Below are positions 10,448 to 24,506 of a DNA stretch of 64,000 nt, piece after piece (positions within the stretch are counted from its first letter, which is position 1; every line of letters starts with the position of its first letter). The translations under genes were made by a program, and so were the position numbers. Under the pieces are notes generated by a model. It did no database searches and had not been told where the DNA came from. It saw only the letters and a program-made list of their open reading frames with translations. The DNA is from Oxyruncus cristatus (Eukaryota > Chordata > Aves > Passeriformes > Cotingidae): contig VXAY01002920.1 in the NCBI GenBank assembly GCA_013399855.1, forward strand, positions 373,404 through 437,403. Direction: 5' to 3'.

Positions 10448-12497
10448 ACAATTCCCTACGGTATTCTGGAAACCCTTCAGCCCCCTCCCCACTGTCTCAC
10501 CGGGCCATTTGTGCACAGGACACCTTGGAAGCCCCTGTTTTTGCAGAGAAGAGCTGATCCTTGACAGTGATTCCAGCAGAGCACGACCTGGCACCGGGAT
10601 GAGGGGCACCTCTCCAGTCGCTGCTCAAACCCCAGGGAGTGGGAAAACAAGACCTTCTCAGCTCTCTAAGCATTGCATTCTGTTGATACGCCCCCCCCCA
10701 ACCACTGCTGTGGTCCCCCTCCCCAAATCCTGCGAGCAGGCAGCGCGTGGCTGGAGCATCTCCCGCTATCCAGCACATCCTCTGCTCCCGTTGATTGCTA
10801 CCCGGAGGGCTCCCTGCGCCGCGTGGATGACCGTGTACCTCCCTCTCTCTCTCTCCCTTTATTGCTCCCGATTCAAATCCAGGGCTTGTTTAATCAGCAG
10901 ACATTAGCAACTCGACAGAAGTCTGGCTGGAAGGAAAAGAAGGGGGTGGGCGTGGAGGGGGGGCTTGGGAATGTGCTGCTGCAGAGAGCAGGGACTGCCT
11001 CGGCCACCTCAGCCTTGCTGCCCAGATGGGCCAGGGGAGGCACTGGGGGTGGTGTTGGGGTGGGATGCATGAAACCACCCGGGGACAGGCACTGAATGGT
11101 GCTGGGGGCATCCCAGCAGGGCTCTGAGCCCAGGCTGCAGGCCCAGCACGAGCTCTCCTCCTGGGGGGTTCATGCTACGGCTTGCTGGGAATCTGGGTGG
11201 GGGGAGGAAGATGATTCCCTTTTTCTTGCAAAATGTGGCTTTCCTGGTTGGATTTTACTTCCCCAGCAATGATTCCCACACTCCTGAAGGACTTCTCATC
11301 ACCACATTCACCCACTGCTCAAGGGAGATGCCTCGAAGTCCCGGCTCAACCTCTCATCTTCTGCAGGAATGGCAGATCCTGAGATCCCATGGCAATCAGG
11401 GGCAGATTCTGCCCTCGGACGCTTCTTGGCATGATGGGCTGGAGTTAACCAGAGAGGGAACCCCTTTTCCATAGGAAGGCAGAGACCACGCATCCCTGGA
11501 GCACTACTGGCTTCTGCCTCTTGGAAATTGCTGACTGGTAGGATGTGGGACCAACTGGGAATCAGTTTGGAAGCAAATATCCCAGCAAATATCCTCCAGC
11601 TAACTCTCCAGGTTCTTCTGTCAAGCAAAAATTCTGCATGAATTTGCAATATGCAGAATTTTCCCCCAAGACTTCCCCCCTCATCAGGAGGGTGTTTGCA
11701 GCTAAAGGGTGTTTCAGCAAAGGGGTAATTCTTGTTTAAGACCATTCAGACTTCTCTGCAAACCACGCTGCTGAAGGCTCTGTGTCCATCCCATTGCACC
11801 CCTGGAGATGAGGGTCCCCCTGGGATCCCCCAGGGAAAACCTGGCTCTGTCCCATGGAACCACAGCACACGGAAAGTGGCTCATGGGGGCACATGGCTTC
11901 ATTTTCTGTCCCTCATTAGCAGCCTAATTGGGGGGTTCTTTATGCCTTTCACACTCAGTGCTTGCAGCAGAACCATTTTCCTATTGACCAAGCTACAAAA
12001 GTGGATAAAACCCACATAGTTCTGAAGGGAATTGCCAAATATTGATACTGGGAGAGAGCTGATGCCATTTAAATAGTGAATTATGCAGGCATTCGTTTTC
12101 TGGTGGTTCAGCTGATTACCTTCAATAGTCCAGGTCGGATCTTCAGCTGGTATTTATTTTAAAGATGGAAAAACAGGCAAAAAGAAGTACTTAGAAAAAA
12201 AAATAAAAATATTCTGCCTTTAAGAATGGGAGTTCTTTGGTTGGGATTCAGTCTCTGTATCTTGAGCCACCCAGGGTGATCCCCATCTTCTCTCCTGTGG
12301 TTTCCCTGGCCGTGGATGCACGGATCTGCCTCTGTTTTATTCCAGGGACTGTTTTCCCCAGATGTTCTCACTCCAGCTGGTTGGGGATGGAGGATGGGGG
12401 ATGGAGGATGGAGGAATACCCTGGATTGTGTCAATGTCCACCCCCCATCACTGTCAGTGTCCTGTCACCTGCCATCAGAAACACACACACCGTTCTC
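10448..12497. other. Non-genic stretch
   Basis: No gene seen. A run of nine C near 10690 and a G-rich patch at 10935-11060 are low-complexity. A 145-codon minus-strand frame at 11308-11745 has no recognisable domain. A short purine-rich tandem (GGATGGAG units) lies at about 12384-12416. Confidence 0.55.
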
Positions 12498-12642
12498 ATC
12501 CCTGGGAGCGTTCCAGGCCAGGTTGGATGGGCCTTGGAGCAACCTGGAACAGTGGGAGGTGTCCCTGCCCATGGCAGGGGGTGGAATGAGATGAGCTTTA
12601 AGGTCCCTTCCAACCCAAACCATTCCATGATTCTGTGGTTCT
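12498..12642 (+). mobile_element. CR1 LINE 3' end (group A)
   Basis: GTTCCAGGCCAGGTTGGATG leads to AAGGTCCCTTCCAACCCAAA and a final CCATGATTCTGTGGTTCT. About 145 bases are kept, all 3' UTR. The octamer-like end is intact. Confidence 0.93.
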
Positions 12643-13330
12643 CCACTACCCTCCTGCTAATGGACAAGCCCAGGAGAGTGGGCCAGACAGGGATCACCAA
12701 CCATGTTGTCCAGCAGGGAAAGAAAGACTTTTTTGGGGAATGAAAACCTGTTTCTATTTAATTTTCTTCCGTGTTTGATCCTCAGGGCTTGGGGAAGGCG
12801 AGGGGCCCCCTGGGTCTGTCCCCACTCAGGGCTGTGTTTTCCACCACTGTGAGTTACTGGTTTGCTTTCACCACCACTTTCTGTCAGAGAAAAAAAGACC
12901 CAGTTTGATCCTCCTAAATTATTTTAATGATATTTTGACCTACTCATAACGTTTTCCTCCCACTTACACCAAAGAATATTCTTCATTAAAAATTACTGCA
13001 GCTGGACTGGAAAAATCTCACAGCAAACTGGAAGCAAAATGGTGGGTTTGAGTCAAACTAGAACCCTTGCTGAGGTTTTGCAAATTCATTTTGCATGAGT
13101 TCAAGATATTCTCAAAGGCCTAAATTGGTTCTGACTCTGCCTCAGTGTTCCAGGATGGAGAAAAACATCTCCCATAGGCTCCCAATATCTCCACTGGCTT
13201 GGCCAGCGAGCCAAGAGGTGCCCAGAGGAAACTGTGATTTTGGATAAAAGGCCGAGTTTGGAAGGGATGCCCATGGTGGTGTGGGTCGTGGGAGTGATGG
13301 GCCATGGAAATGCTGAAACTGAAAGAGAGT
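12643..13330. other. Non-genic stretch
   Basis: No gene seen. About 12890-13110 is AT-rich unique sequence (AAATTATTTTAATGATATTT near 12916). Nothing else is recognised. Confidence 0.55.
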
Positions 13331-13560
13331 AGATTTATATGGGATATTGGAAATGAATTCTTCCCTGGGAGGGTGGGGAGGCCCTGGCACAGGCTGAATC
13401 CCAGAGAAGCTGTGGCTGCCCCTGGATCCCTGGAAGTGTCCAAGGCCAGGTTGGACGGGGCTTGGAGCAACCTGGGCTAGTGGGAGGTGTCCCTGCCCAT
13501 GGAGGGGGTGGAATGAGATAGTCTTTATGGTTCTTTCCATTCCAAACTGTTCTGGGATTT
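13331..13560 (+). mobile_element. CR1 LINE 3' fragment (group A)
   Basis: The copy begins near AGATTTATATGGGATATTGG, contains AGAAGCTGTGGCTGCCCCTG and ends in a worn terminus, CCAAACTGTTCTGGGATTTT. It is about 230 bases, all 3' UTR. Antisense ORFs of 116 and 172 codons over this interval are artefacts of the repeat. Confidence 0.93.
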
Positions 13561-14160
13561 TATGTAGGAGTACATAGGAAGAGAAGCAAAGACATCGGCA
13601 CATTTCCAGGGATCCAAGATCCCACATGGATCTTGTGGAGTACAACCTGCACTCACCCACCTGACCCTTTGGAGATGCTCAGCCCTGAGACCATCTGCAG
13701 ATGGGAAGGACAGAGCCTGACTTACATCATGGGAATCACTCCACGCCAGGGCACGGGGCACCTGCCCACCCCTGGAGCAGGCAGGGCAGTCCGGTCCCAT
13801 CCCAACTGGCTGCCCCAGGCAAAGCCAGCATGGGAATCAGCCAACAGGACCCCCAAGAAGTTCCCTGCCTTGTGCAAACACCTCTGTGGGTGCTTTGGAG
13901 GGGTGCCCACACAGCAAACACATCCAGAAAGGGGCTGACACCCCCCCTTTCCCTCCCCCTATTGACAAGTGGCTCCAAACAATCCCTTGGGATGTGCTGG
14001 CAGCGCTGGCAGGCCAGGAAATCCAGGGGCATGGGATGCTCCCTGCCCGGGCACCAGGTCCTGAGCCCCAGGCCCCCGCTGCCCACCCCACCTCTCAGTA
14101 GTGCCTGGGTTTACGTGGCTTTAAATCAGGCCCTTAATGTTATTTGAGCTTGGAATTGTT

Positions 14161-14239
14161 CTTTTTTTTTTTTTTTNTGAGTTTTGAATTTTTTTTTTTT
14201 TTTTTCCTTCCCTCCCTTTTTTTTTTTTTTTTTTTTTTT
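14161..14239. repeat. T-tracts with one N
   Basis: Three T runs are separated by short interruptions, with a single N at 14177. As at 1715, the N sits in a homopolymer and marks uncertain length. Confidence 0.95.
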
Positions 14240-14582
14240 GTACAGTTTAGTTTCTCTCTCAACAGGAAAAAATGATCAAAAATAAGAAAACAATCACTGT
14301 TTGAAAGTGAATGAAGGGCGCTTTCTCCCCTTCCCCCATGCTTTTTTCCTACTTTGACATCTCAGTGGTTTTTTTTTCTTTTAGCTGCGGTTTCTGGGAT
14401 AGGTGATAACTGCCAGTAATAGGATTAGCATTGATTTCTTTAGCAAGAACAGAGATGTGGCAGTTCCAGCCATTTACTGAACTGCCAGCTTTGAAATATC
14501 AAAAAAAAGAAAGAAAAAGAAATCTGCAGAAAAAAAAGCTTCTTGCAGCATTTTAAAGAAAGGAAAGCCTGTGTGAATTAAA

Positions 14583-14681
14583 ATACACACATACACACAC
14601 ACACATGCACCCACCCACACATCCCCGAGCACATGGAGTGTAGAAATATATATATTATATGTATATTATATATACGTATCT
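14583..14681. repeat. CA run followed by TA run
   Basis: ACACACATACACACACACAC type sequence at 14583-14622 is followed, after about 25 bases, by an imperfect TA run (14647-14681) that includes TATACGTAT. Both are ordinary microsatellites. Confidence 0.9.
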
Positions 14682-16435
14682 CGCTCAGTGCTTTTTTTGT
14701 TATGGTGTGATAAAGGATCAAAAGAACTGTCTCTGTTCTAAGCTTCAAGAAAGCCTTTTTTAAATTCATTTGGCTTTCTTTAGCTTTCACTTGCTAACAT
14801 ATTTTAGGAGCTAATCTTACATATTTACTATTGTATCCTGACTTTTTTTAACCTTGAAATTCAAGCAAAGACAGAATGAGTAAGGGGGGAAAAATAAAGG
14901 ATTCAGAAGAGAAAGAACGAGGGGATGTGCCCATGGAAACCTGCACTATCTCTGCTGCTCGGAGGCATGGAGTGAAACCCACCCGGTGCTAACTTTGGTG
15001 TGGCACATTTTCTCCTTGCTGCTGGTGGGGGGTGGTCCTGCAGGGACATGGATTTGAGGTGCACCCACCAACACTCGGGGTCTGCCCTCAGTCTGTTGGG
15101 AATCTGCCCCTTTGTTTCGCTGTCTTTGCTCAGGGCATTTCTCAAGGGCCAGAAACCAAGGCTGGCCCAAACCTAGAGCAGCTTAAAGGTCGCTTTTAGG
15201 GCACTGGAAAGGTATTCCCTCTCCTTCCCCAAATGCTGTAGGGCATCATCTATTTCATGTTTACTGATCATCCTCTTGGACTTGCACTCAGTCCCTGAGG
15301 AAGAAGAACGTCTCGGGGCAGCACCTGCGACCAGAAGTGGAAGGTCAGAGTAGTGGTTAAAGGTGCCTGCAGATTCCACTCAGGGCTGTTTCTGAGCCCA
15401 GTCCAGGCTTGGGGAGAGACCCTTTACCCACCAATCCTAAAGAATCCCAACGTTGGGCTGTTCAAGAGGAGACTCAGAACTTGTTATGGAAGCTTTTGTC
15501 CTGTGTCATCATGCTGAGCTGATGAACCACTTTCACGAGAGCTTCCCTTCGTGTCTGCAATGGTTCGTTGTCCTCACACACAGCACAGAGTTGGAGCAGG
15601 ATGGAATTAGGGCTCATTTTTCAGCTTCTAAACCCAAAACAGAGAACCACACAGATCATGGTCAGCAGGAAGAAAGCCCTCCCTGCATGAGGAACCCACG
15701 CATAACTTTCTGCTCAGCTTTCTCCCCTGGCAGCATCTCAGCAGTCCACCGGCAGGAGGTAAGGCCTCTGTGCCACAACAACCACCATCAGCCATGTGCC
15801 TTTCCCCCTCCTGGTGCTCCTCTGCTGTGGTTTGCATGGAGTCATGTGTGTGTTTGTAGGGACACAGGCTGGGGTCTCACCAGCTCCGGGAGATTTGCAT
15901 TTCTGTGTTCTTGTTAACAATCGCCCAAAGATCCGTGATGCTCATTTCCCAGCCTCATCTCCATCGTGCCCTCTAGGCCACATCCCCGGGGTCTACTTCT
16001 GACATTCAAGATGCAGAGCAGCTTACAAGCCTCCAGTTGTTTGGGGTTTTTTTAACATCAGACTGCTGAAGGAATTATTGTTCCCTCTTTTTTCTGCAAA
16101 CAAGGACCTCATTTCTCCAACACTCGGCTCCTCAAAATGGCTCACCACGGTTACCCCACGGGTACGGGAATGCTGGGGCTGCAGGGGTGGCTGTGCTCCA
16201 AACCCAAAAGCATGGAGGCTCTGGAAGTGTCTCCCAGCAAAACCAGTAAAGCAAACCTCTCAGTTGCTCTGGAGATGGATGGAGGGGGGAAGGGGTTGTT
16301 GATGGAGTCCTCAAAAGCAGGGAAATGCACTAATCACCTGTTCTTGGGTGACACAGGAGAGCCAGGGAAGGAAGATGATCTGGTGTGGGAAGCTGAAAGC
16401 ACAGTATTATCTCATCTCTTTGTGAGTTTGCTGTG

Positions 16436-16660
16436 AAATCATGGAATCATGGAATGGTTTGAGTTGGAAGGGGCCTTAAATCCTATCTCATTCAATCCCC
16501 CGCTATGGGCAGGGACACCTTCCACTAGCCCAGGTTGCTCCAAGCCCCGTCCAACCTGGTCTTGGACAATTCCAGGGATGGGGCAGCCGCAGCTTCTCTG
16601 GGCAGCCTGTGCCAGGGCCTCTCCACCCTCACAGGGGAGAATTTTTTCCTAATATCTCTG
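16436..16660 (-). mobile_element. CR1 LINE 3' fragment (group A)
   Basis: Two octamer-like units, ATCATGGA and ATCATGGA, open the copy on the plus strand, followed by ATGGTTTGAGTTGGAAGGGG. It continues through ACACCTTCCACTAGCCCAGG and is lost after CCTAATATCTCTG. The preserved tail shows that the 3' end is complete. Confidence 0.93.
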
Positions 16661-18275
16661 CACTGTTGCAGGAAGAAGGTTCCCCAAGTGCTTGAAAGAG
16701 GAGTTTCAAGAGTGTGCCTGGACTAAGGGAAGAGTTGATAGAAAAAATTACAAAGGTCAGGTGTTGTTTTTCAATTTTTCTGCACCCAGCTGGGCTGGCT
16801 TTGTTGGGGGGTGTCACCACAAGGCCATACTCCACATTTTTATATCCTTGAGCATCCCAGAATGACTGTTCCAGGTCTGATGGCATTTGTACCTTCTCAC
16901 CTCTTCCTATCAACAGACCATCCCAGATCCAGCTCCCCTCTACTCTTGTCTTTTTTTTCCCTGCCTTTCTCCATTCCTCATCCCTAACTTCCGCAAGGCT
17001 CTCTGAAAAAAAGAGAGCCTTGACAATTGGCAACAATCTTCCCAATGCTCCTGAGATACCTCAAGGCTGAGCTTGCCTGAACCTCTCCCTCCTGCTCAGA
17101 GAAACGAGAGCCCCTTGAATAGCTGAGCCCAGGAACACATCTCCAGCTCAGCTAATTCATGCTACGTAACCAGCCAGGTCTACCACACTTTTGCCACTTT
17201 CCAGGAGCTTCTTGACTGCTGGAATCAATCTGAACATTTCCTCTAGCCGGGAGCCTCCCACAGCCCTTGCATGAGCATCTTTATTGTGACCTACGGGTTA
17301 AGGACAAGCTCTATTTTGCCACAGTCTCCTACTGCTGCCACTCCGGCCTAGACCACTTTAAGTGTGGGTTTTTTAATTAATTCACAAATATTTGATGCCT
17401 GTAAATTAAACACCAAAGAAATAGGTCATAATTAACCTTTTCCTGCCAAACAATTCCAAGTTTTTTTGTTCCAGCCTCACTTTTTGTGGGTCTAATTGCA
17501 GCAGTGGCTCTGCAAGACACCCATCAGTCCTCCTGGGGACTCTCCTAACTCAGGTAATCTCTTTCTCTCTCTTTCTCTTTAATTCCCTGTACTTAGCCAT
17601 GCCACAACTTCTGTGTTCACCAGGAGAGACTTGGAGAAGGAGCAGTGCCTAACTCCCTGAAGGATCCCACCTTCCCCCTCTCCCTGTGTCGGGGCTCGGG
17701 TTTGCTCCTGGCAGCTGTTGGCTTCGTGGCTTGTGCTGCTGTTCAGTGCCTGGGTTTTTTATGTCCTTGGTGATGTCTTTATAGAAACCTGCTCTCCAGC
17801 AGGGCTGAACACAGGGCCAGGGTGTGGCACAGCAGCTCTGTTCGGTGGGACACTTGGAGATCAGGCAGGTCCTCTGAGATGTTCCCCTCTGGATCCACCA
17901 AACCTCCTCCAGTGCTACAGAAGCCCTGCAGTAACCAAAAAACATCGAACCTTGCGCACTGGGGCTTGCTGGGACAGCAGGGTCAGTGAAATCCTGGGAG
18001 AAGGGAGGTGGAGAGGACCTTCGGATGACTTTGCAGCAGCACCAGCCGCATCCTGCTGCTCCAGGCGGGCGGTGGGCTTGGTGTTGGAAAGACCGCCCTG
18101 CTGACTCCGGCACAGCCTGCTCCCCTTCTCAAGTGCAGTCTCATCCCCTTGGATCCAGCCTTAGCCTCTCCTGCTGTGGTTTAAGCTCCCGACTACTTAT
18201 CTTACCTACCAGGAAGAAAAGCTATCCCTTCCCCTTTCCATAAGCCTCCTCTGTACTCGGAGATTATAGCAACGG
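16661..18275. other. Non-genic stretch
   Basis: No gene seen. An 11-bp perfect hairpin lies at 16994-17022. A pyrimidine tract (about 17558-17582) precedes GC-richer sequence at 17640-18110, open on both strands (128 codons plus, 154 codons minus). The plus frame begins with a hydrophobic stretch like a signal peptide but has no family resemblance. Confidence 0.5.
16994..17022. repeat. Perfect 11-bp inverted repeat
   Basis: CAAGGCTCTCT (16994-17004) and AGAGAGCCTTG (17012-17022) pair perfectly across a 7-base A-rich loop. No T-run follows and this is vertebrate DNA, so it is not a bacterial-type terminator. Confidence 0.8.
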
Positions 18276-18370
18276 CCCACCTCTCCTCCAGCTGAGCAAC
18301 CTCAACTTCTTCAATCTCTCCTCAGAGGCATTGTTTTCTGGGCTCCTGATAATTCCCATCTCTATTCCGT
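18276..18370 (-). mobile_element. Old CR1/L3-like relic
   Basis: CCACCTCTCCTCCAGCTGAG and CTTCAATCTCTCCTCAGAGG parallel the segment just upstream of the 3' UTR in CR1-type LINEs (CTCTTCTCCAGGCTGAAC and following in younger copies, for example at 63910). The divergence is strong, so this is an ancient copy. Confidence 0.5.
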
Positions 18371-19199
18371 GGACTCACTGGTTAAAAACCCCCAACCATT
18401 ACGTACAGGAAAATGTAGAGTCAAACTTAGCAAAAGAATTGGGTGAATTTGCTACAGTTTCAGGACAGTGCTGCATTTTAACGTGTCCTGAGTCTAAAGG
18501 AATTGAAATACCTGTTTCCTTGTTTTAGAAATACAACACTTCGGTTCTTCCAGGTGAAATGATGGTTCATTTAAAAAAGTCCTTTCTTTAAAGTTGTTAC
18601 CTATTTGGAAGGAAGATATTCCACTTGCAAAAAACAGGAGACCTGGAGCACCAGGGAGGCTCCTGAGCCCTTTGGTTTGACCCACTGGTACTGCAAAGCA
18701 ATAGAAGCAAATGGACAAAAAAAGAAAGCACATAAATCCAAAGCCCATTCGGAAGTTTCCCAGAGATCCTGGTAAAATCCATCCAGACTTGAATTGCTTT
18801 GAATGACAGTTGCTCTAATAATTCCAACAACATTGTGAACTTCCTCACTTGCTTCTTGGAAAGATCGTGACCCTGGGTTCAGAAACAAGAGTGGGCTCCG
18901 AAGAGCCAACTTCTCCCCAGCTGGAGTTTGGAAAAAAAGGATCTATGGTTTGGGAAAGACGTTTGTTTCCCTCTCAGATGGGGACGCACATTTGGGACAT
19001 TGGGATTACGAGGTGTGGGAATTCCCTTTCCAGCCTTTCCTAGTGCCTCTGTGGCCTGGTGTGATCCGGGGGCACGAGGGTATTAAATCCAGAGGGGTGA
19101 GAAAGGGCCAGAAACGTTGGAATAGCCCCATAGAGTGGGACACACCATGATTCCTGATGAAATAAATGGAAGGACAAGGAGCATCCAACGTGGCATAAC
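18371..19199. other. Non-genic stretch
   Basis: No gene seen. ORFs on both strands at 18494-18909 are short and unrelated to known families. The right end (about 19140-19199) may already belong to the CR1 relic that follows. Confidence 0.5.
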
Positions 19200-21055
<1,856 letters not shown>

Positions 21056-21168
21056 CTGGGAGGTGTTCAAGGGAGCTGGACGGGGCTTGGAGCAACCTGA
21101 TGTTGGGGGTTGGAATAAGATGAGCTTTAAGGTCCCTTCCAACCCAAACCATTCCATGAGTTCGTGAT
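21056..21168 (+). mobile_element. CR1 LINE 3' end (group A)
   Basis: GGAGCTGGACGGGGCTTGGA, then AAGGTCCCTTCCAACCCAAA and CCATGAGTTCGTGATCC. About 20 bases are missing between GAGCAACCTGATG and GGGGTTGG compared with sister copies, a small internal deletion. Confidence 0.92.
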
Positions 21169-21684
21169 CCTTCTGGTTCCTGAATGGGAATGGTTGTTGT
21201 TGGCACTTCCATGGCAAATGTGGTCTCTGATGGGCCATCTCTCAAGAGTTTTGGGGTATGACGAAAGCAACCTGAACTCCTGATAATTAAATGCCTTTAC
21301 AGTGATGATGCTGCCAACTTTTCCACCTCCTCGAGGGCCACCAAGCTTTGCCTTCACACAAAGTCCCTCTCAAAGAAATGGGACTCTTCTTGCAGCCACG
21401 GCTGCTCAGATGTTCCTGGGTTGAAGCAATTCCCCATCGGAAAAAGACTTTTTGCCAAGAATCAATGTTTTCTCTGGGAAGATTGATTTTCATGGAATTT
21501 CTTTCCAGGAAAATGAAATGAAATTCTTTCTCTGGTGACAAAGTTTATCTCTGCACTGACCTCAGAGGCTCATGGGCTTCTCAGGAAGCCCGTGCAGCAG
21601 TGTAGGGGGAAATGTCCCTCACAGCGCAAGTTGGGGTGTATTTTTGAGTGAGTCCTATTGAAGAACAGATGGGGCACCTGTAGG
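21169..21684. other. Non-genic stretch
   Basis: No gene and no repeat recognised; unique sequence of mixed composition. Confidence 0.55.
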
Positions 21685-21915
21685 TCAGAGAATCACTAAC
21701 TGGTTTGGGTTGGGAGGGATCTTGAAGCTGATCTCATTCCACCCCCCTGCCATGGGTAGAGGCACCTTCCACCAGCCCAGGTTGCTCCAAACCCTGTCCA
21801 GCTGGCCTTGGACACTTCCAGGGATGGGGCAGCTACAGGGGAGAATTTCTTCCACATCTGACCTAAATTTTGCCTCTTTCAGTTTGAACCCTCTCCTCCT
21901 TGTCCTGTCACTCCA
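21685..21915 (-). mobile_element. CR1 LINE 3' fragment (group A)
   Basis: ACTGGTTTGGGTTGGGAGGG and GCCCAGGTTGCTCCAAACCC identify it. About 40 bases (the segment reading CACAGCTTCTCTGGGCAACC in sister copies) are missing between GGGGCAGCTACAG and GGGAGAATTTC. It fades after TGTCCTGTCACTCC. Confidence 0.92.
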
Positions 21916-22859
21916 CTTGCTGATGAAGGTCAAGCTGGAGTTGACCAGGACCATCACTCCGAATTGCAATGTCCTGCTCAGTATATTTTTCTCAACCTTA
22001 TCTTCCAAGAGAAGCTTCAGGATTTTGCTATTCAACCTGGCTTTACTGCACACCAGACTTAAAATGTTGGAGCTTTCCTCAGGATGAAGATCCATGCATT
22101 TTAGTCATCTCTATTTGCAACAATCCTTCCTAACAAGAGACAAATGAAAGCCTTTTCCAGCTGGTAATGCCGCAGAAGTAGTAAAACCAACTGGAACATG
22201 GTGGAGAATGTTTCTGCTGTGTTTGGTGGAGGTTGGGGGTGCTGAGCCTCCGGTGTGTTTGCCCTGGTGGTGTTTGGAAGCTGTTTGGCCCCAGTCCAAT
22301 TTTTGTGCTGGAGGACCTTGGTGGAGCACTCCCCAGACCCACATGAGCAGTGGAAACCCCTGAAATCAGAAAGGGGTGGATCAATCACGAATGAGCATCA
22401 ACTCCAAACGCCCCCGGCAGCTGAGGAGAAAGGGGGATGTTTTCTCCAGCTGTGTCTGCAAAAGGCTGCATCATTCCCAAAGGACGGGGTAACTCCCCCT
22501 CATTCCCACACCGGGTACCCATCTGCCAGGTTTGGGGCAGAGTCTGGGGGTCAGGCAGTGCTCCTGCTGATGCTCCTCCTGGCATTCCCTTCTCCTCCCC
22601 CGTTTAATTCTCCTTGCACGAGATCCGGGGATGAATTTCATCCATAAAGATTGCGAGACAGCTCCTGACCTCACGCCACAGCTTCCCAAAACTCTATTCC
22701 AGGGCGCGCTGCAATCCCTCACTCCACCCAGCCCGGTACCCCTGAAACAATGGCAGCCTTTCCCTGCCAGCTCTCCTGGGAAGGTGGCTCGTGGGCTGCC
22801 AGAAATAGCCCTGCCTGGCGCTGTCATTAAGAAACTATTACAGAAATGCCTGGCTCCCA

Positions 22860-23235
22860 CTCGGCTGCATCAATGCAGGAACTATATTTCCTATTTATTT
22901 GTTCCGTTTGTTTATTTTACTGGACCACCCCGTGAACCCGGGAGAAACACGCCGGAAAAAAAAATTATAGCAACGCCAACTATTCTGGGAGATACACGAG
23001 CCCCTCCATGTTTATCAGGTTGAGGGCACTGTATTTTGATGTCAATAAGCAATTTTTCCAGCCCGGTCTCCTGCCCGACCCTTTTAATCCATCAATATAT
23101 TATTAGAGATAAAGTTGGTGGAAGCCTGCTGCAGTTAGAAGATAAATGACATCTCTGAAGTCAGGCATTAAAGACTAGATTAAGGCCTTGTGACACCGTT
23201 TTCAGTGCTCATCTGTGCACTTCTGTTCAACCTAT
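22860..23235. other. Candidate conserved non-coding block
   Basis: This AT-balanced, repeat-free block includes a forkhead-like GTTTGTTTATTTT (22906-22918), TTTTAATCCATCAATATAT near 23082, and AAAGACTAGATTAAGGCC near 23169. No frame is long. The call rests on composition and motif content only. Confidence 0.3.
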
Positions 23236-23465
23236 CACACTGAGTGACAAGAAAGAAAAATAATGAACTGGGCCAAGGAAAGAAGAAGGGAAAAAAAAAG
23301 GCAGAAAGAGAGAGAGATTTTTTCCCCCCTAACACACAAACTACATCAGTTCACACTCAGGATTAGACTGTATTTAAAAAAAGGGGAAGGGGGGAGGCTG
23401 GAACTGGATGGCACTATACAGATTAAAATAGGAGAAAGGGGAAGCTGAATGAGGAATTGCAGTTT

Positions 23466-23637
23466 GGTTTTGTCCTGGGTTTATTTTATTTTATTTTTAG
23501 ATTTCATTTCATTCCATTCCATTTCATTTCATTTCATTCTTTAAATTTTTGTTTGTTTGTTTGTTTGTTTTGTTCATTTCAGCCTTTAATTTCCTTTCCT
23601 TTCTTTCTTTCATTTTATTTTATTTTTTTTCTCCTTG
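23466..23637. repeat. Compound pyrimidine simple repeat
   Basis: TTTTA, TTTCA, TTTG and TTTC units follow one another over about 170 bases (for example TTCATTTCATTTCATTTCAT and GTTTGTTTGTTTGTTTG). Compound microsatellites of this sort often show length variation between individuals. Confidence 0.95.
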
Positions 23638-24422
23638 CAGGACTGACCTAGTTGAGTTTACAGGATCCTAAGGGTTTTGTCTGGAGCTAAAGCAAATCCC
23701 ATTTAGGACCAAGGAAATACATCCTTTCCAGAGACCAAGTTAAAAAGTCCACAGACAGAGACCTCCCCTCCCTGGCTCCCATTACCACCCTTTGTCTTGC
23801 TGCAGTTGGGTTGTTGGATGGGAGTTGGTTGTTGATGCTGGTTTTAAGGACACGTGTGCACAGACGTGTTTGTGTGTGTGTGTGTGCTGGAAACAACCCC
23901 GCTGCTCTTTCCTTCACATGCAGAGCCCCTCAGACCAACGTTTTATAAATGCACCTCATAGCCCAGCCCATGCTGCCAAAGATGGGGATGGATGGGCAGG
24001 AACCGCTGCTTTGAGCTCCCAAAATCTGGGCTCCTTCCAGCTGCCTCAGGCTTCCAGCAGCACCGGTGCCGTGGCTGAGCACCCTCAGCATCAGCATCAG
24101 CTTTCCACCCCCACGCTGTGCTGGGGAGGTCTTTGTCCTGCCCATCTTGGGGAACAGGAGATGACAAGTCACCTCAAGCACCTTTCTGAGCACTGCGCCA
24201 AACCCAGGGCTGTTCCAGGCTCAGAAAGGACCTGATCGGGACATTTGTCTCCTGGAAAGGAGAGGATGCCTGGAAAAAGGCGGTGGCTCCTCTGTGTTTG
24301 TGGGACACCCGCCCATTGCTGTCACATCTGGGGACAGACCCCCCACCGCGGAGCTGCTCAGGAAGGTTCTGGGCTCTGTGGGGGGCAGATCTACGGGAAA
24401 TGGGACTGGGATGGCAGAGTCG

Positions 24423-24506
24423 AGGAAAGGAGGGGAGGGGAGGGGAGGGGAGGGAAGAGGAAGGGGAGGGAAAGCGGAAGGCAAAGGGGAGGGGAAGGGG
24501 AGGGTT
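24423..24506. repeat. GGGGA-type purine run
   Basis: Repeated GGGGA and GGGA units on the plus strand give more than eight G-tracts of three or more within about 85 bases. Such spacing is compatible with G-quadruplex formation on this strand. It distorts ORF prediction in all frames. Confidence 0.9.

Larger units (their letters stand above)
13561..16435. other. Non-genic stretch with several simple repeats
   Basis: No gene seen. 13600-14150 is GC-rich with overlapping ORFs on both strands (the largest 148 codons) but no domain. 14160-14240 is T-rich with one N, and 14583-14622 and 14647-14681 are CA and TA runs. 14700-16400 is plain unique sequence. Confidence 0.55.

Noticed and set aside
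13142..13660. 172-codon minus-strand ORF
   Set aside because: It is antisense through the CR1 copy at 13331-13560; proline and serine richness comes from the repeat.
17649..18113. ORFs on both strands, the plus one starting with a signal-peptide-like stretch
   Set aside because: GC-richer sequence leaves both strands open by chance; no family resemblance, no splice structure, no polyadenylation context.
22690..22730. Third copy of the 101-bp element
   Set aside because: Only GCGCTGCAATCC and TCACT agree; the rest does not align, so chance is enough.
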